Positions 22,532-33,950 of a stretch of 64,000 nt of DNA are shown in pieces; the first letter of the stretch is position 1; each line of letters opens with the position of its first letter. The stretch is from the NCBI RefSeq assembly GCF_019649055.1, contig NW_026570287.1:62001-126000 (forward strand). Direction: 5' to 3'. Both the position numbers and the translations under genes were made by a program. The notes below the pieces were generated by a model. That model was not told the origin of the DNA and did not search any database. It saw nothing but the letters and a program-made list of their open reading frames with translations. Source of the DNA: Paramacrobiotus metropolitanus (Eukaryota > Tardigrada > Eutardigrada > Parachela > Macrobiotidae).

Positions 22532-25500
22532 ATGGGTGATAGCGATGATGAATATGATCAAAAGCGGTCTCGGGGACGCCGTGGAGATGGCGACAATGAT
22601 GGAGGCTGGAACGACAGGTCCGTTCATTACCAACATTACGAGCGCACAGCTGTTTTGTTTGCATCGGTTTTCTTTACGTGAGTGAACAGCTAAAGTTCAA
22701 CAGCTTATAAACCGCGTTGTAGGCGCCGCGATGGAGGTGGATGGCAGCGAGGTAATTATTCGCGGAACAACCAGGGATATGGCGGCCATCGCAAGCAGTT
22801 CAGTCCACCGGATCGCCACGGAATGGGACAGATGAACAAGAGACCACGGAGAGATTGGTGAGCGTTGACGGCTAATGATGTCTTTTTGAAGTTTATAGCT
22901 GGTTTTGATAGGGATGATGGTGATCGAGACGACTTCGGTGACCGGCGTCAGTCTGGTGGACGAGGCGCGGGGTACGCTACAGTTTTGCTGTTACTGTTTC
23001 TATGCAAATGTGTTTGCTAATTTTGCAGTCTTGATGGCGGAGAAACTCCCAATGGTAAGTTGCCGATTGTACAACTATAATACAAGTAATACGACGCGCC
23101 AGTTTCCTTATAAAATGAATAAAAACTCTTGTCGACATTCTGACGCGAACTATCGATTAACTTTTAAATGCGTTGATAGTTGAAATACATTATAAATTCA
23201 TCATTTTAAATTTTACATGTAACGTGTTATAGTCATATACGTTTGAAAATTTTTCATTACCTGTTGTTACAGTGGAATTGCTATCGCTTACGTTGCAGGT
23301 CCAACGCAACCCGCACTGATGAGTTTCAGACAATTTATGGGTACTCTGGACGAAAATGTGGAACAGGATGAAGTTAACCAAAAATATCGCGAATACAAAA
23401 TCGATTTTAAACGCCAGCAGATCCATGAATTTTTTCTTGCCCATAAAGACGAAGAATGGTTAGCAGACACTTTATCAGCGCATTATTCTTGCTTATTTGT
23501 TCCATATTGCCTCATTTTGTGGTGTTTATTAGCTTAACAGGTCAGGCACAGACAGTGAGAGTTGGCCGAGAGCAGTCATTTGTACATCCTTTCTCGCATA
23601 TTTTGAGATAGCTATCATTGCACTGCAGCGTTCGGATATTTTTTAAATCCGCGCTATTTTTCTACTATTCCGACTTTCTGAACTTTTACTTATAACTTTG
23701 CACCCATTCGCAAAACGTCCCTAATCACTGTGCACAATGCAGTGAAGGTTTTGATAAACTTCTGTCGTTTTGCTTTGATAAATATACTTTGCTATTGTGA
23801 AAATGCTCCAAAGGGTGGTCTGTAAGTATGGATGCTTTCTGACATAGTGTCACTTGTTAACACATATTGTGAGATTCCCTTTACCTTACTCCGTGTTTTT
23901 TTATAGGTTTCGGCAGAAGTATCATCCAGAAGAAAGCCTAGCACGTAATCAGGAGAAGCGGATGTTTATCCAGCAACGGTTGGATGCATACATGCATCTT
24001 TTGAAATCTGGACGGGTTGCGGATATTATCTTGGAGATTGAGAACCAGAAGGATATTATGCGTTTTCTGGACGAAGCATTAATTATTATGGAGGGAGGAA
24101 CAGAAGAAGATTTTAAGTTGTTGGACGAAAAAGTTCCCACTGAATCTTCTTCCGACAAGCCTGAAGATGAAGATATGAAAGAGGAAGAAACTCCATCAGA
24201 ACAGGCGGAACAGTAAGAAATCGGAAATTTACATGCGGTTCTTTATTTATTTATTGCTTATTGGCTGAAAATGATTTCAGATCTTTAATTTCATATTGTT
24301 TATTTTATGGATTATTTACAGAAAGGAAGAAAAGACGCCTGGAGAGGAAGGTCAGGAACCGGGAGAAGAACCCGAGTCGAGTGAGGACAGTAAAACGAAG
24401 GAGAGTGACAAACCGAATGCCCCCACAAAAAGAAAAGTTTTGTATAAAACTACCTCCATCTTTTTGCGTAACCTTCCACCAAACATTACCAGAACTGAAG
24501 TAGAAGCGGTAAGTCTTCACATTTAAGAAGTTTTGTTTAGATTAGTGTTTCGGGAACGGATTCAATTCTTCAGTTAATTCTTTAGGTCTGCAAGCGATTT
24601 CCGGGTTTCGTCAAAGTTGCCATAGCCGATCCGCTACCGGAACGGCGTTTCTTCCGTCGTGGGTGGGCCACATTCGAACCAGATGTTAATATTAAGGAAA
24701 TCTGCTGGAATCTGAGCAACATTAGGGTAAAAACGAGTTGTTGTTTGATTGGTGCACTGAAGACAAACTGTTGTATTGAAGTGTGGCTTGATTTCAGCTT
24801 AGAGATACCGAGCTCGGCGCCATCGTCAATCGTGATCTGACGCGCCGGGTGCGCTTTACGACTGGTGTTACTCGTCATAAGCCAGTGGTGCGCAGTTGCA
24901 TTCAGCTGGCCGCTCGGATCATACAGAATCTGGATATTCAGTTTGGGTTGTGGCTGACCGACAAAGAAAAAGCTGAAGCAGAAAAGGTATGGTTGAAGGT
25001 GGTGAAGTGCATGATTTGATTTTTGGTGATCGGTAGTAAAGGTTTAACGTTGAAACTAAGTTTATAGTTGGATCTTTGTATTATGTAGGGCTTTATGATA
25101 ATGGCATATATTATGTAGGGCTTTATGATAAAATCCCGGAACCCTATTCTGAAAGACATCACCGACTACCTTATCGAAGAAGGCTCGGCTGAAGAGGATG
25201 AGTATGAAGGTTCACGAAATAATGACCCCGATAAGCACACGGACAAGAATGACCGAGATCGTGAAGAAGGCGAGGAAAGTTCTGCAACCATTGAACGAGA
25301 TGAAGAGCTGGATAAAGTATTAGATCGTTTGCTTCTCTACATTCGCATCGTGCACTCGTTGGATTTCTACAACTGCTCGGATTATCCCCTGGAGGATGAA
25401 ATGCCAAACCGCTGCGGAATCATCCATGTCAGGGGACAGCCGCCTCCCCACAAGGTCACAACGGAAGATGGTACGTAACATTTTGATATGATGCAGTTCG

Positions 25501-26556
25501 TTTTTTCGGAACATGAATAGATGTCGGGTGTCAAGTTACAACAAGCGGAAGTGTGTTAACGGAAAATCCGTTTCAGCCAATACGTACGTGAAAGGAATGG
25601 AGAACAAGTTAAGTCAATGGTTGCTTCCCAAGCAGAAGTTGACGAACGAAGAAATCGAAGAGCTGGGTGTCAAAGATGTGGATAAAGAGGTGGAGCGGTT
25701 TGTTGAATCTAACACGAAGAAATTATCGGAGGACAAATGGCTCTGTCCACTGAGTGGAAAGAAATTTAAAGGGCCTGATTTTATTCGCAAGCACATATTC
25801 AATAAGCATGCCGAGAAGGTGGAGGAAGTGAAGAAAGATGTGGAATATTTCAACAATTATCTCCTGGACAGCAAGCGACCTTCTCTCCCCGATCATCCAT
25901 CGACTAGTCGTCAGGCTGGCAACCTACCGCAGGGCGGAGGCAATCAGGGCGGTCCGATGCCTGGTGGTCCGCCGGGCTTTGGGGGATTCGGAGGACATCC
26001 GATGGCTGGACGGCTGGGTTTCCCGCCGGATATGCGGATGCCCCTGCCGTTTCCTGGACCGTTTCCGCCGCCCTTTATGGGCATGCCCCCTATGCCGCCC
26101 ATGGGCATGCACGGTGGGGATTTCTTTGGTGGTCGGGGAATGGGTCCACCGCGAAATTTTGGCCCCAGGTGAGGCACAATACTACAAATATGGTTTCTTG
26201 TTAGTTGCTTTACATGTATTAAAACCGCTTTATTTTTGCACGATGATTAGTATTTAGTACTGTATTTCGGAGAATTTATTTTGTGTTGTAGAGTGTATCT
26301 CTGCTGCAATTACAAGATTTCTGCTTTTGTGGTGACCTTGTGCTGATTGTGGTTATTAAATCTCGCTCGTGTTTTACGTGTAGTATCGCTAATTCATACA
26401 CGATTGTTTAATACAAAAAGTCTCATATGCTCCTAACGGGAATGACGAATGTGCTTTTTCATCATGTTTTGTCAATCGTACTTTTCTAGGCGAGATGGAA
26501 GAAACGTGGTTAGCTATAAGGATCTGGATGCCCCGGCCGATGAGGATTTCTCATAG
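22532..26556 (+). CDS. SRRT: Serrate RNA effector molecule homolog (ARS2)
   Basis: Nuclear cap-binding-complex partner that directs capped transcripts to processing or decay and supports microRNA biogenesis. Exons: 22532-22617, 22723-22857, 22912-22971, 23029-23054, 23299-23458, 23907-24212, 24322-24508, 24586-24726, 24798-24986, 25119-25470, 25577-26168, 26490-26556. Together they make 767 codons in continuous phase. The start MGDSDDEYD is the canonical ARS2 N-terminus. Other hallmarks are [20 protein letters not shown], the RRM-like region [20 protein letters not shown], and [20 protein letters not shown]. The zinc-finger domain follows ([20 protein letters not shown], with HIFNKHAEK), then a Gly/Pro/Met-rich tail ending in [13 protein letters not shown]. 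The acceptor before 25119 is duplicated 30 bp upstream. Confidence 0.96.
25081..25130 (+). repeat. Tandem duplication of a 3' splice site in SRRT
   Basis: ttatgtagggctttatgata occurs at 25081-25100 and again at 25111-25130. Each copy holds an AG acceptor followed by the first exon bases. Using the second keeps the frame (GFMIKSRNP). Using the first runs into an in-frame TAG within nine codons. Confidence 0.9.
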
Positions 26557-27141
26557 TTCTTTTTGTTGCTTATCGTTTTTAGCTGAATTTGCAGTATGCG
26601 TATGATCTTATGCGCTTATGCGATATTACTGCATTGTTGCGGTTTTAACGATTATGCCCGAGCATCCGAACTTGTTTATATGGGCAGTCATCAGGGTAAT
26701 GGGAAATAATCACTAGACTGTCCCTGTTATTTCCAGCATATTTGTAACTTACGCTTTTTGTTCGTCTGTGCAAACGTTGGGTTTTCACGTTTAGCAAGGT
26801 CATTGTTGTATGGAAATGTGGCGATCCTTTGCATAATGAGGAACATTTTAAATCTTTATTTATGAAATGCGAAGTAAAAACTCAAGGCGAGCAGGCGTGA
26901 GTTCTCTCGAGCATGACGTGCATGTGGGTAATATGAACCGATTATTACAGCATTACGTAAACCGAAAAGCGGCTTTAATGCTTCGACAATTAGGTAGATG
27001 ATAAAAAATGCCTGAGGCGCTGCGCGGCACGGTATCATTAACGAAGCAGATGTGTACCACTTTTTTCAGCCCCAGAACGCATAATTTTGTAACTCACCTG
27101 AGCGACAATGCATTGTAGCCGTTTATGATTTACCTGCTAAG
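26557..27141. other. Intergenic region SRRT / first GXYLT-like gene
   Basis: AT-rich sequence with no supported gene. It should hold the SRRT 3'UTR and the promoter of the first glycosyltransferase. Confidence 0.35.
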
Positions 27142-29385
27142 ATGTCGCAACTGGTTGATAAAATGAGCACCCTAAAAACTAAGTCCTTTTCTGTGCAAAA
27201 ATATTGCGATTTATTTTATATATGGTTTTACAAAACTTTAAGGGATATACGGAGAAAAAGGAAAGGTCAATCTCAGCCATCCTACGTTTATCTAATACTT
27301 ATTGTGAAATTTCTGGCAGTGTTAGCTTTGTTGCTTTTTTTTGTCGTATCGGTCGTAACCGTCTTTGTAAATGGTATCCGTCTGGGATTTGTGCGCTCCA
27401 TTTCCGGTAGCCAGGATGACAAAAGTGATCTGCAACCTGCCTGTCGCGTTAATAAAGAACTGGATTATCCTACCTGTTTGTCTACGGGATACTGTTGTGG
27501 AGACAAGGAAATTCCGATGTTTACACCGATAAAGTAAAACGTTATTTTTCTACAAAGAAATCAAGCTGCGACAGATATTTATTTACTTTTTTGGTAAATT
27601 AACTTACCTTTTTAGGAGGAAAGTAACTGGAAAACAACTCTGCACCGAGACGATTAATGTGGTATATATGGTGTGCGGAAGTGAGAAAATCGGTTCTGTC
27701 CCAGTATCCATCAAATCGCTCGCGCTTTTCACACAGTGTGCAATAAATATAATTCTATTCACGGAATCATCCCGCGTCAACGAATTAAGTGCCGCTGTTC
27801 AGGAAGTTATCACACCTTTTCTTCAGCATCAGCGTATCACCTGGGAAGTTAAGGGACTAAGTGGATTCATCGATGAGGACAAAATCAACGCGAGTGTGCT
27901 AAATCCCAGTGCGACATATTGCACCGGTCGGCTGATTTATCTTCCGGTCAGTTACAACCAAAACCGTATTAACTGTTTTTTAGATTCTACACATTATTAT
28001 CACTACTGTACTATAGTATTTGCTCATATGGTAATTACGTTTTGATTATTATGGTTATGCAATATGGCAGTCCCGCAAAGTATTTTTCACATAATATGAT
28101 CACAATTAGTGTCTTTCTAATTTTTATTCATGAGTGAATTATGTGTCGGCTGTAATATTTTGTGCTGCTAAATATTGGAAGCAACCGTTTTTAAGACAAT
28201 GCTGGAGGCAACGGATGCTATAATCTACTTAAATCCGGATACGATTTTCCTGGCTCCTGTGGAGTATCTGTGGGAAACCTTCTCCGAAATGCAGAGCAAC
28301 AGTCAAGTAGCGGCTATGACAGCGGATTATGAAGATCCAGATTTGGGTTATTATAACAATGTGTACACTGTGCCATTTGTGCAGCCATTAGGTACGCTTC
28401 AGTACAAAAACCGGTTTACATAAGAATGTCGTAAATGTATGATGAGAACTACAGAAGAATATGCTACAGCAAAATAAGCAGATAACTGGGCATGCTTTAC
28501 GTATTATTTTTTGATACTTATGGTTAATTCAGTGTGTGTTGCATATTCAGGAATCAATGCCGGAGTCGTCTTAATGCACCTGAAAAATCTAAGACTGATC
28601 GGATGGGATAACCACATGCAGCTGACGTACACATCCACCAAACATCAAATACGTCGCGGCACACAGGATATGTTGAATGTTTTCTTCCTGCAAAAATCAT
28701 GTATGAAACAAGTTTTAGTTATGAATATATTGAGTCAGTTAAATATATACATGCTCAAATGTTCCCTTCACTGCAAAAATTTAGTAGAAATACAAAACTA
28801 AGAACAAGAGCCGCTACCGTGTTCCTTTCGTTTTGATCTTTTCGAATTTTGCAGCACTGTTTAAACTGCTTTCGTGCGAATGGAATTTTCGACATCACCA
28901 TTGCTATCGAGATTACTGCAACTGCCGCAATGCAAAACGAAACGGAATATCCTTAATTCAACAGTCGTCGCATTATCTTCAGAATGGGCAAGATGCTGAT
29001 AAACGGCATTTGACAGCAATTCATATCGCGCTTGTGAAAGTAAGTAAATTCTAGGGATTTACAGTAAGCACGGCCCAAGACAAAAATAAAATGCGGTGTG
29101 TATATTAACTAGCACTGCAAAGATCAGGAGAATAATGTGGTGGCATGAGAAAGATAAAAAATGATGCAGTGAATTTTTGGATTTATGTCTTGTTTTACGT
29201 TTCAGTACGTCCTGGACGAGCAGAATCCGGAAGAAACTCTTTTAATGCCATTGAGGACAAAATTCAAGCGTATTGCCGAAGCCGGTGTGCACAATTGCGA
29301 CCGCGTTTTTAATAATACGCTTAATTTAATGCATGATTATTTGGCTCAAAAGTATGGAAATAATCGAAAACGAAAATATGGATGA
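27142..29385 (+). CDS. GXYLT-like GT8 glycosyltransferase, copy 1
   Basis: Resembles glucoside xylosyltransferases, which add xylose to O-glucose on Notch EGF repeats in the secretory pathway. Exons: 27142-27533, 27616-27946, 28196-28391, 28551-28700, 28855-29039, 29206-29385, giving 477 residues. Type II topology: a basic cytosolic part, then one membrane helix at about residues 49-76 (VYLILIVKFLAVLALLLFFV). The catalytic part begins INVVYMVCGSEKIGSVPVSI; GINAGVVLMHLKNLRLIGWD and LLSCEWNFRHHHC match GXYLT1/2 blocks. The DxD position reads YLNPDTIFLAPV (codons at 28232-28240), so the first Asp is Asn. An alternative start is ATG 27166. AATAAA is at 29497-29502. It may be an altered-activity or inactive paralogue. 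Confidence 0.8.
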
Positions 29386-30090
29386 TCGTTCGGTTTTGGA
29401 TGCGCTGGCATCGGGCAAGGTGGTTTATTTTTGTGGTGAATGCAATCTCAAAATTTTACTGTGATGATTTATTTTGCACAAATACGCTTGTTGTAAAATA
29501 AATAAATAGTGATTTACCCATGACGTATGACGTTCAGGATACATGGGAACGGCAGTTACGGCACTATGAAAATTAAAATTTTGCCGTACATCTCATCTAT
29601 CGATCTCTTCGGTACCTATGCCAAATTATGCTGGCTGCATATGCGTTTCGCAACCATGTAATAATATGTTTTTTAGTTGTCAGATTTTAATATACAAAAG
29701 ATACGAATGTCGACTGCGCATATTCTATCACTAAATTAACAGCCCTCGGAGTTTATATTGCTAGCAAGAAGCGTGTGCGGTTGCAACATGTAGGTCAAAA
29801 CACCAATGCGATGGACAATGACCTAATTTAAGAAACGCGACATCGCTCCAAATAACGTGGCAAAATATTTTCAGTTTTAAGTTTTTTATTACAGCGCGGT
29901 AGCTGAAATTTTAAAGCGAAGCTTTAGTTGTTTTTTTTAAGCAAAAGGTCCGGTACCTCAAAAGTAGCAATAATATCTTTCCCATAAACTATCCAGTATC
30001 CACCGGCTCTCTTGCACATTCTGGTACTCCCACTTATTTTATCCTTCTCTCCTTCGAGATCTCATAAACTGCAGTATTAAATTGTCTGAA
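29386..30090. other. Spacer between the tandem glycosyltransferases
   Basis: Contains AATAAA at 29497-29502 for the upstream gene. No further gene was recognised. Confidence 0.4.
29497..29502 (+). terminator. Polyadenylation signal of GXYLT-like copy 1
   Basis: AATAAA (overlapping a second copy) about 110 bp past the stop codon. Confidence 0.6.
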
Positions 30091-32496
30091 ATGCCTGCTT
30101 TGATTTTATATCGCAGACTTGCTAAACGGTTATTTTTATTTGGTGTTGCTGCGATAGTTTGTTTGGTTCCATTGGTCAAGTACAGGAATCGTAATCAACA
30201 GCAACCTGATGCATATGCCATTATGGAGCGACAGGAAGCGGCAGCGAGTAGTAATGGACATCTTACATCCAACGTTGTACCGGTAAATACTGAACAACAG
30301 TTTACATGTTGTAGATTTAACATGAGGTAATTTTACAACATCCTTAGCCATGCTTTTATTAGTTGAGAAACACCGGAATTGGTACGTCGCAAAACATAAA
30401 AATCAATGTCTGTAGATCGCCTATGATCTAATTACCATCGATTTTAATTATAAAGCTGCTAATAATAGCACAATTAATATATTTTTGCAAGTGGCTTCGT
30501 AAAGTTGTAATATACGTACTGTATTTTTGTTTTTGTATCTCTGCCCTGACTTTGTTAGTTGCATATTAATAAAAATGTAATACTAGTAATAATCTGTAGC
30601 GCCGTTGATACTGTTGTTGCTTGCACTTAAAGATAGATCCGCAAGCGGTGAATATCGTGTATGTGGCGTGTGGAGAGCAGCAAATCGATGATATGTTTGT
30701 ATCCATAAAGTCAATTCTGCTGCTGACCAATTCACCGGAAATCACGTTCATCGTCTTCACCAATTTGCACTCCAGCCTCGAACAAATTCGGCACCGTTTT
30801 ACCGAACTGGTGACCTCGAAGGCGCTGGCTCGGCTAAGTGGGAGTATTGTGGATATCTATCCTGTGGATCTGGAATTTCCGTCTGTGCATCACTCTAACT
30901 TGAACGTGGATATCAGCTGGAGAAATACAGATACCAAGTGCAAAATGCAGAAAATGTTTTTGCCGGTAGGATATACAAAAGGTCTCTTGTGCAGTGTTTT
31001 AGGGCGTACTTAAATTACCAACTGGGTGCATTAAAATAAATTCGCTTTTCAAAGGATTTTTTTTATACAGAGTACTACCAGTTTCAGTTTTATCTAAACA
31101 GCCAAATAGAAAATTTGCGGGAAAAATTTAAAAAACGTATTCCAGGATAAGCACTGCAGTACTAGTGCAAAAGCATGTCGCTGCAAAATTTGTTCACATA
31201 AGAGAAAATAATTATGGACAGAATGTGGCAGAGCTTATTTGAAAGCAGTTAATATGGTTCAAAGCTGTATTCCGCACAACAAAATTATGCCAAGCAGTTA
31301 CTGTATTAACGCTACTGTTTTAATTTGTAAACAGGCTGTAATAGAAGATTTCGAGGCAATTATATACTTGGACACGGCCACGATAGTTATGCGACCCATT
31401 GAAGAGCTTTGGGTGGAATTCTTCCGAATGCGTGAACCGGAAATGCTGTCCATGGTTCTGGATGTTGAACCCTCTGAAACGTCGGTGTTAAAAAAAGAGG
31501 ATGAGCTGGATACTAAAACATTGTCAAATGGTAAAGTACCCCAGGAAATACAAAATAATAAATACTGTACCATCTGAATCCATTAAATTTGTTCTCTGAA
31601 GATGGTTTTGCAAGTTTCATTTGTCTGCCTTTGAAAAAATATTGCTACGTGGTACGTATACTAGGCTGGGCGTGTCTGGAACCGACATTATACAACTGTA
31701 ATTACGATATCGCTACGCAGTTTAATTTTTAGGCAAGAATTTCTTGCGTTACAGCTTTTGTGGGTAGAATAAAAGGCGATTTTCGACAGGTCCCGGTGTC
31801 CTCTTGATGAATTTAACAAAAATGAGAAATTTTGAATGGGAAGAAAAACTTATGCACACGCTGCATCAACATCATATCCATCTTGGAAATGCCAATCCGC
31901 AAAATATTTTGGATACAATGGTGCAGATTGCGCGGAAAGGTACGGATGTGACACATTTAGGTGTTTATGTAGCCGATAACATAAAATTTTTTATGTTTTT
32001 ACAGAAATGCGTTTATTATCCTGCCAATGGAATTTCCGCCCGTTTTACTGCAAGAAAGCGAAAGGCGGTTGTGATTCTGCTTCGTTGAAAGGGTTTGCAT
32101 TAGTTAACGGAAATTCCGGGTTATTTCATCAAGGAAATGGAATATTTTCCCACATTTACAGTATTTTTAAAAATGTAAGAGTAATTCAATGCACAGCGTG
32201 GTCAAATACACAAAACACAGATAGCGTCAATTTGTTAAATATCGTATCTGTTATGATAATTTACGTCTAACAAAAAGCAAATCTTGCAGTTTGACCCACA
32301 CCAAATGGACATCTTCGAAAACTTTCTGAAGCCTATGAAGAAAACTTTGAAAACCGGAGATTTTGCGTTGGAACACTGCAGCATAGTTTTTTCTGCGTTG
32401 GCCACTTATATGGACGATAGTATTACCCGGCTTTACGGAGCGGCTGAAAGTTTTGCCATGAAGGGTTATTATTCACAACAGCATGAAGATATATAA
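30091..32496 (+). CDS. GXYLT-like GT8 glycosyltransferase, copy 2
   Basis: Tandem paralogue of the preceding gene. Exons: 30091-30282, 30633-30965, 31335-31530, 31790-31939, 32005-32174, 32290-32496, giving 415 residues. The third and fourth exons are exactly 196 and 150 bp, as in copy 1, and in the same phases. An N-terminal membrane helix (LFLFGVAAIVCLVPLVKY) indicates a type II Golgi/ER protein. VNIVYVACGEQQIDDMFVSI and LLSCQWNFRPFYCKKAKGG fit the family. The DxD position reads YLDTATIVMRPI (31371-31379), so the second Asp is Ala. Where copy 1 has GINAGVVLM this gene has GPGVLLM, two residues shorter, at the 31530/31790 junction. The frame is otherwise open, so it may be a conserved pseudoenzyme. 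AATAAA is at 32554-32559. Confidence 0.76.
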
Positions 32497-33950
32497 CCGG
32501 TGCCAGGTCCGGTGGTAATATGTTGAATCAAAATTGCATGTTTAACTGCCGTAAATAAACAATACGCGATGGTTCCCCTTTTGTGATATAAAAATATATG
32601 AACTCGTTGAGCATGCACTCATACGACGATACAAGTAAAGGTGCGCGTTATATTGCGTTGGAAGTCATTAAAAATTACTACAAATATTACTTAGCAGTTG
32701 TCCAGACTCCATTGTGTTTTGTTAGTTACGTTTCGCACTCGATTTTGATGATTTCATTTAGTCACAAATAGGATGAGGTACGACGAAGAACAAACTAACC
32801 AAAAATTAGTAAAAAAAACCTCATTTCTTCAACTTCATTTCTTTTGTAAAGACTTAGTATAGAAGTATCAGAAGTCGTTATTAGACACAGCTGTTAGTGC
32901 AAAGGCTGAACAATTTATTTCATTTGAAGTTCAGAAGTTGAATCAACAATCAGCACCAGACGGGAATGAATATACTTAACAAAACAACAAACAATGTCGT
33001 ATACAATTTCTGAAAACATGACGCGGGATAGTGGTACCTTTGCATCACAGCCTTCGATTGTTGTCAGGTCAATCCAGATGCGATTCCGGTGCGAAATAGT
33101 GCGCTATGGTACTGCTATTATTATTGTACATAATTTTGACAAAATGTGAGCATTTTTCACCTAACATTGACACAATAAGCGTAGCTCATGGGGTCAACTG
33201 TCTGGTCAGGGTAAACCAGCTAAACGGGGTTTTATGAAGTACACTTTTTTGGATTTTTTTTGCGCACTCATTTTGCTTTGCTGCTTAAAACATACAGGAA
33301 ACAAGTAATATTATTATGCACAACGTTCTCCGCTTTTCTTTTTGGGATAATAAATACTTGCGTTTGTTGGTTGTTTTTCATTCGAGTAAAAGTAAGTACT
33401 GGAACCGCATCTGTACCAAGTACAGCTTTGACACATGTGGAGCGCGTATGAATTTTGATCCTGTCCCACTTGAGAAGCAAATTGTCAGGTTTATTGTACA
33501 ACCACAATATCTAAAGCCATAAAGAGTCGCAATGCAGATTCAACAGGTTGTTTATTTGATCATTTTGTTCACATTCTGCTCGGTGTGATGTTGCATATTG
33601 CAGCCACTACACCGGCTTCTGCAGTGCCTGTGTACAGCTGATTATCACTGGACAAGCTCTGACTCCTGCGCATCATCAGCTACTCTGCACATTGCTATTA
33701 TATCGCATTGTGCTGCAAGATGTACGGGTATTGCAAAGATCAGTTGTAGCATCTCTCTACGCTCTTGAACAGTTGTCCCTTGCCTTGATCGCTCTATTTT
33801 TATGATATTATGCACAATGACCGTTGACATCAGAATCCCGCGCGAACTTGAATCTGACAGCTATCTTGTCAACTAATATTTTCCGTTACGGAGTATAACC
33901 GTATTGGTGATTTCCAGTTCCGCTTCGTCTTTCAAGTTTTTTTTTGCGCA
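32497..33950. other. Intergenic region upstream of alkaline phosphatase
   Basis: Contains AATAAA at 32554-32559 for the upstream gene. Short open frames (for example 33316-33522) show no recognisable domain or supported splice partners. Confidence 0.35.
32554..32559 (+). terminator. Polyadenylation signal of GXYLT-like copy 2
   Basis: AATAAA 58 bp past the stop codon. Confidence 0.6.
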
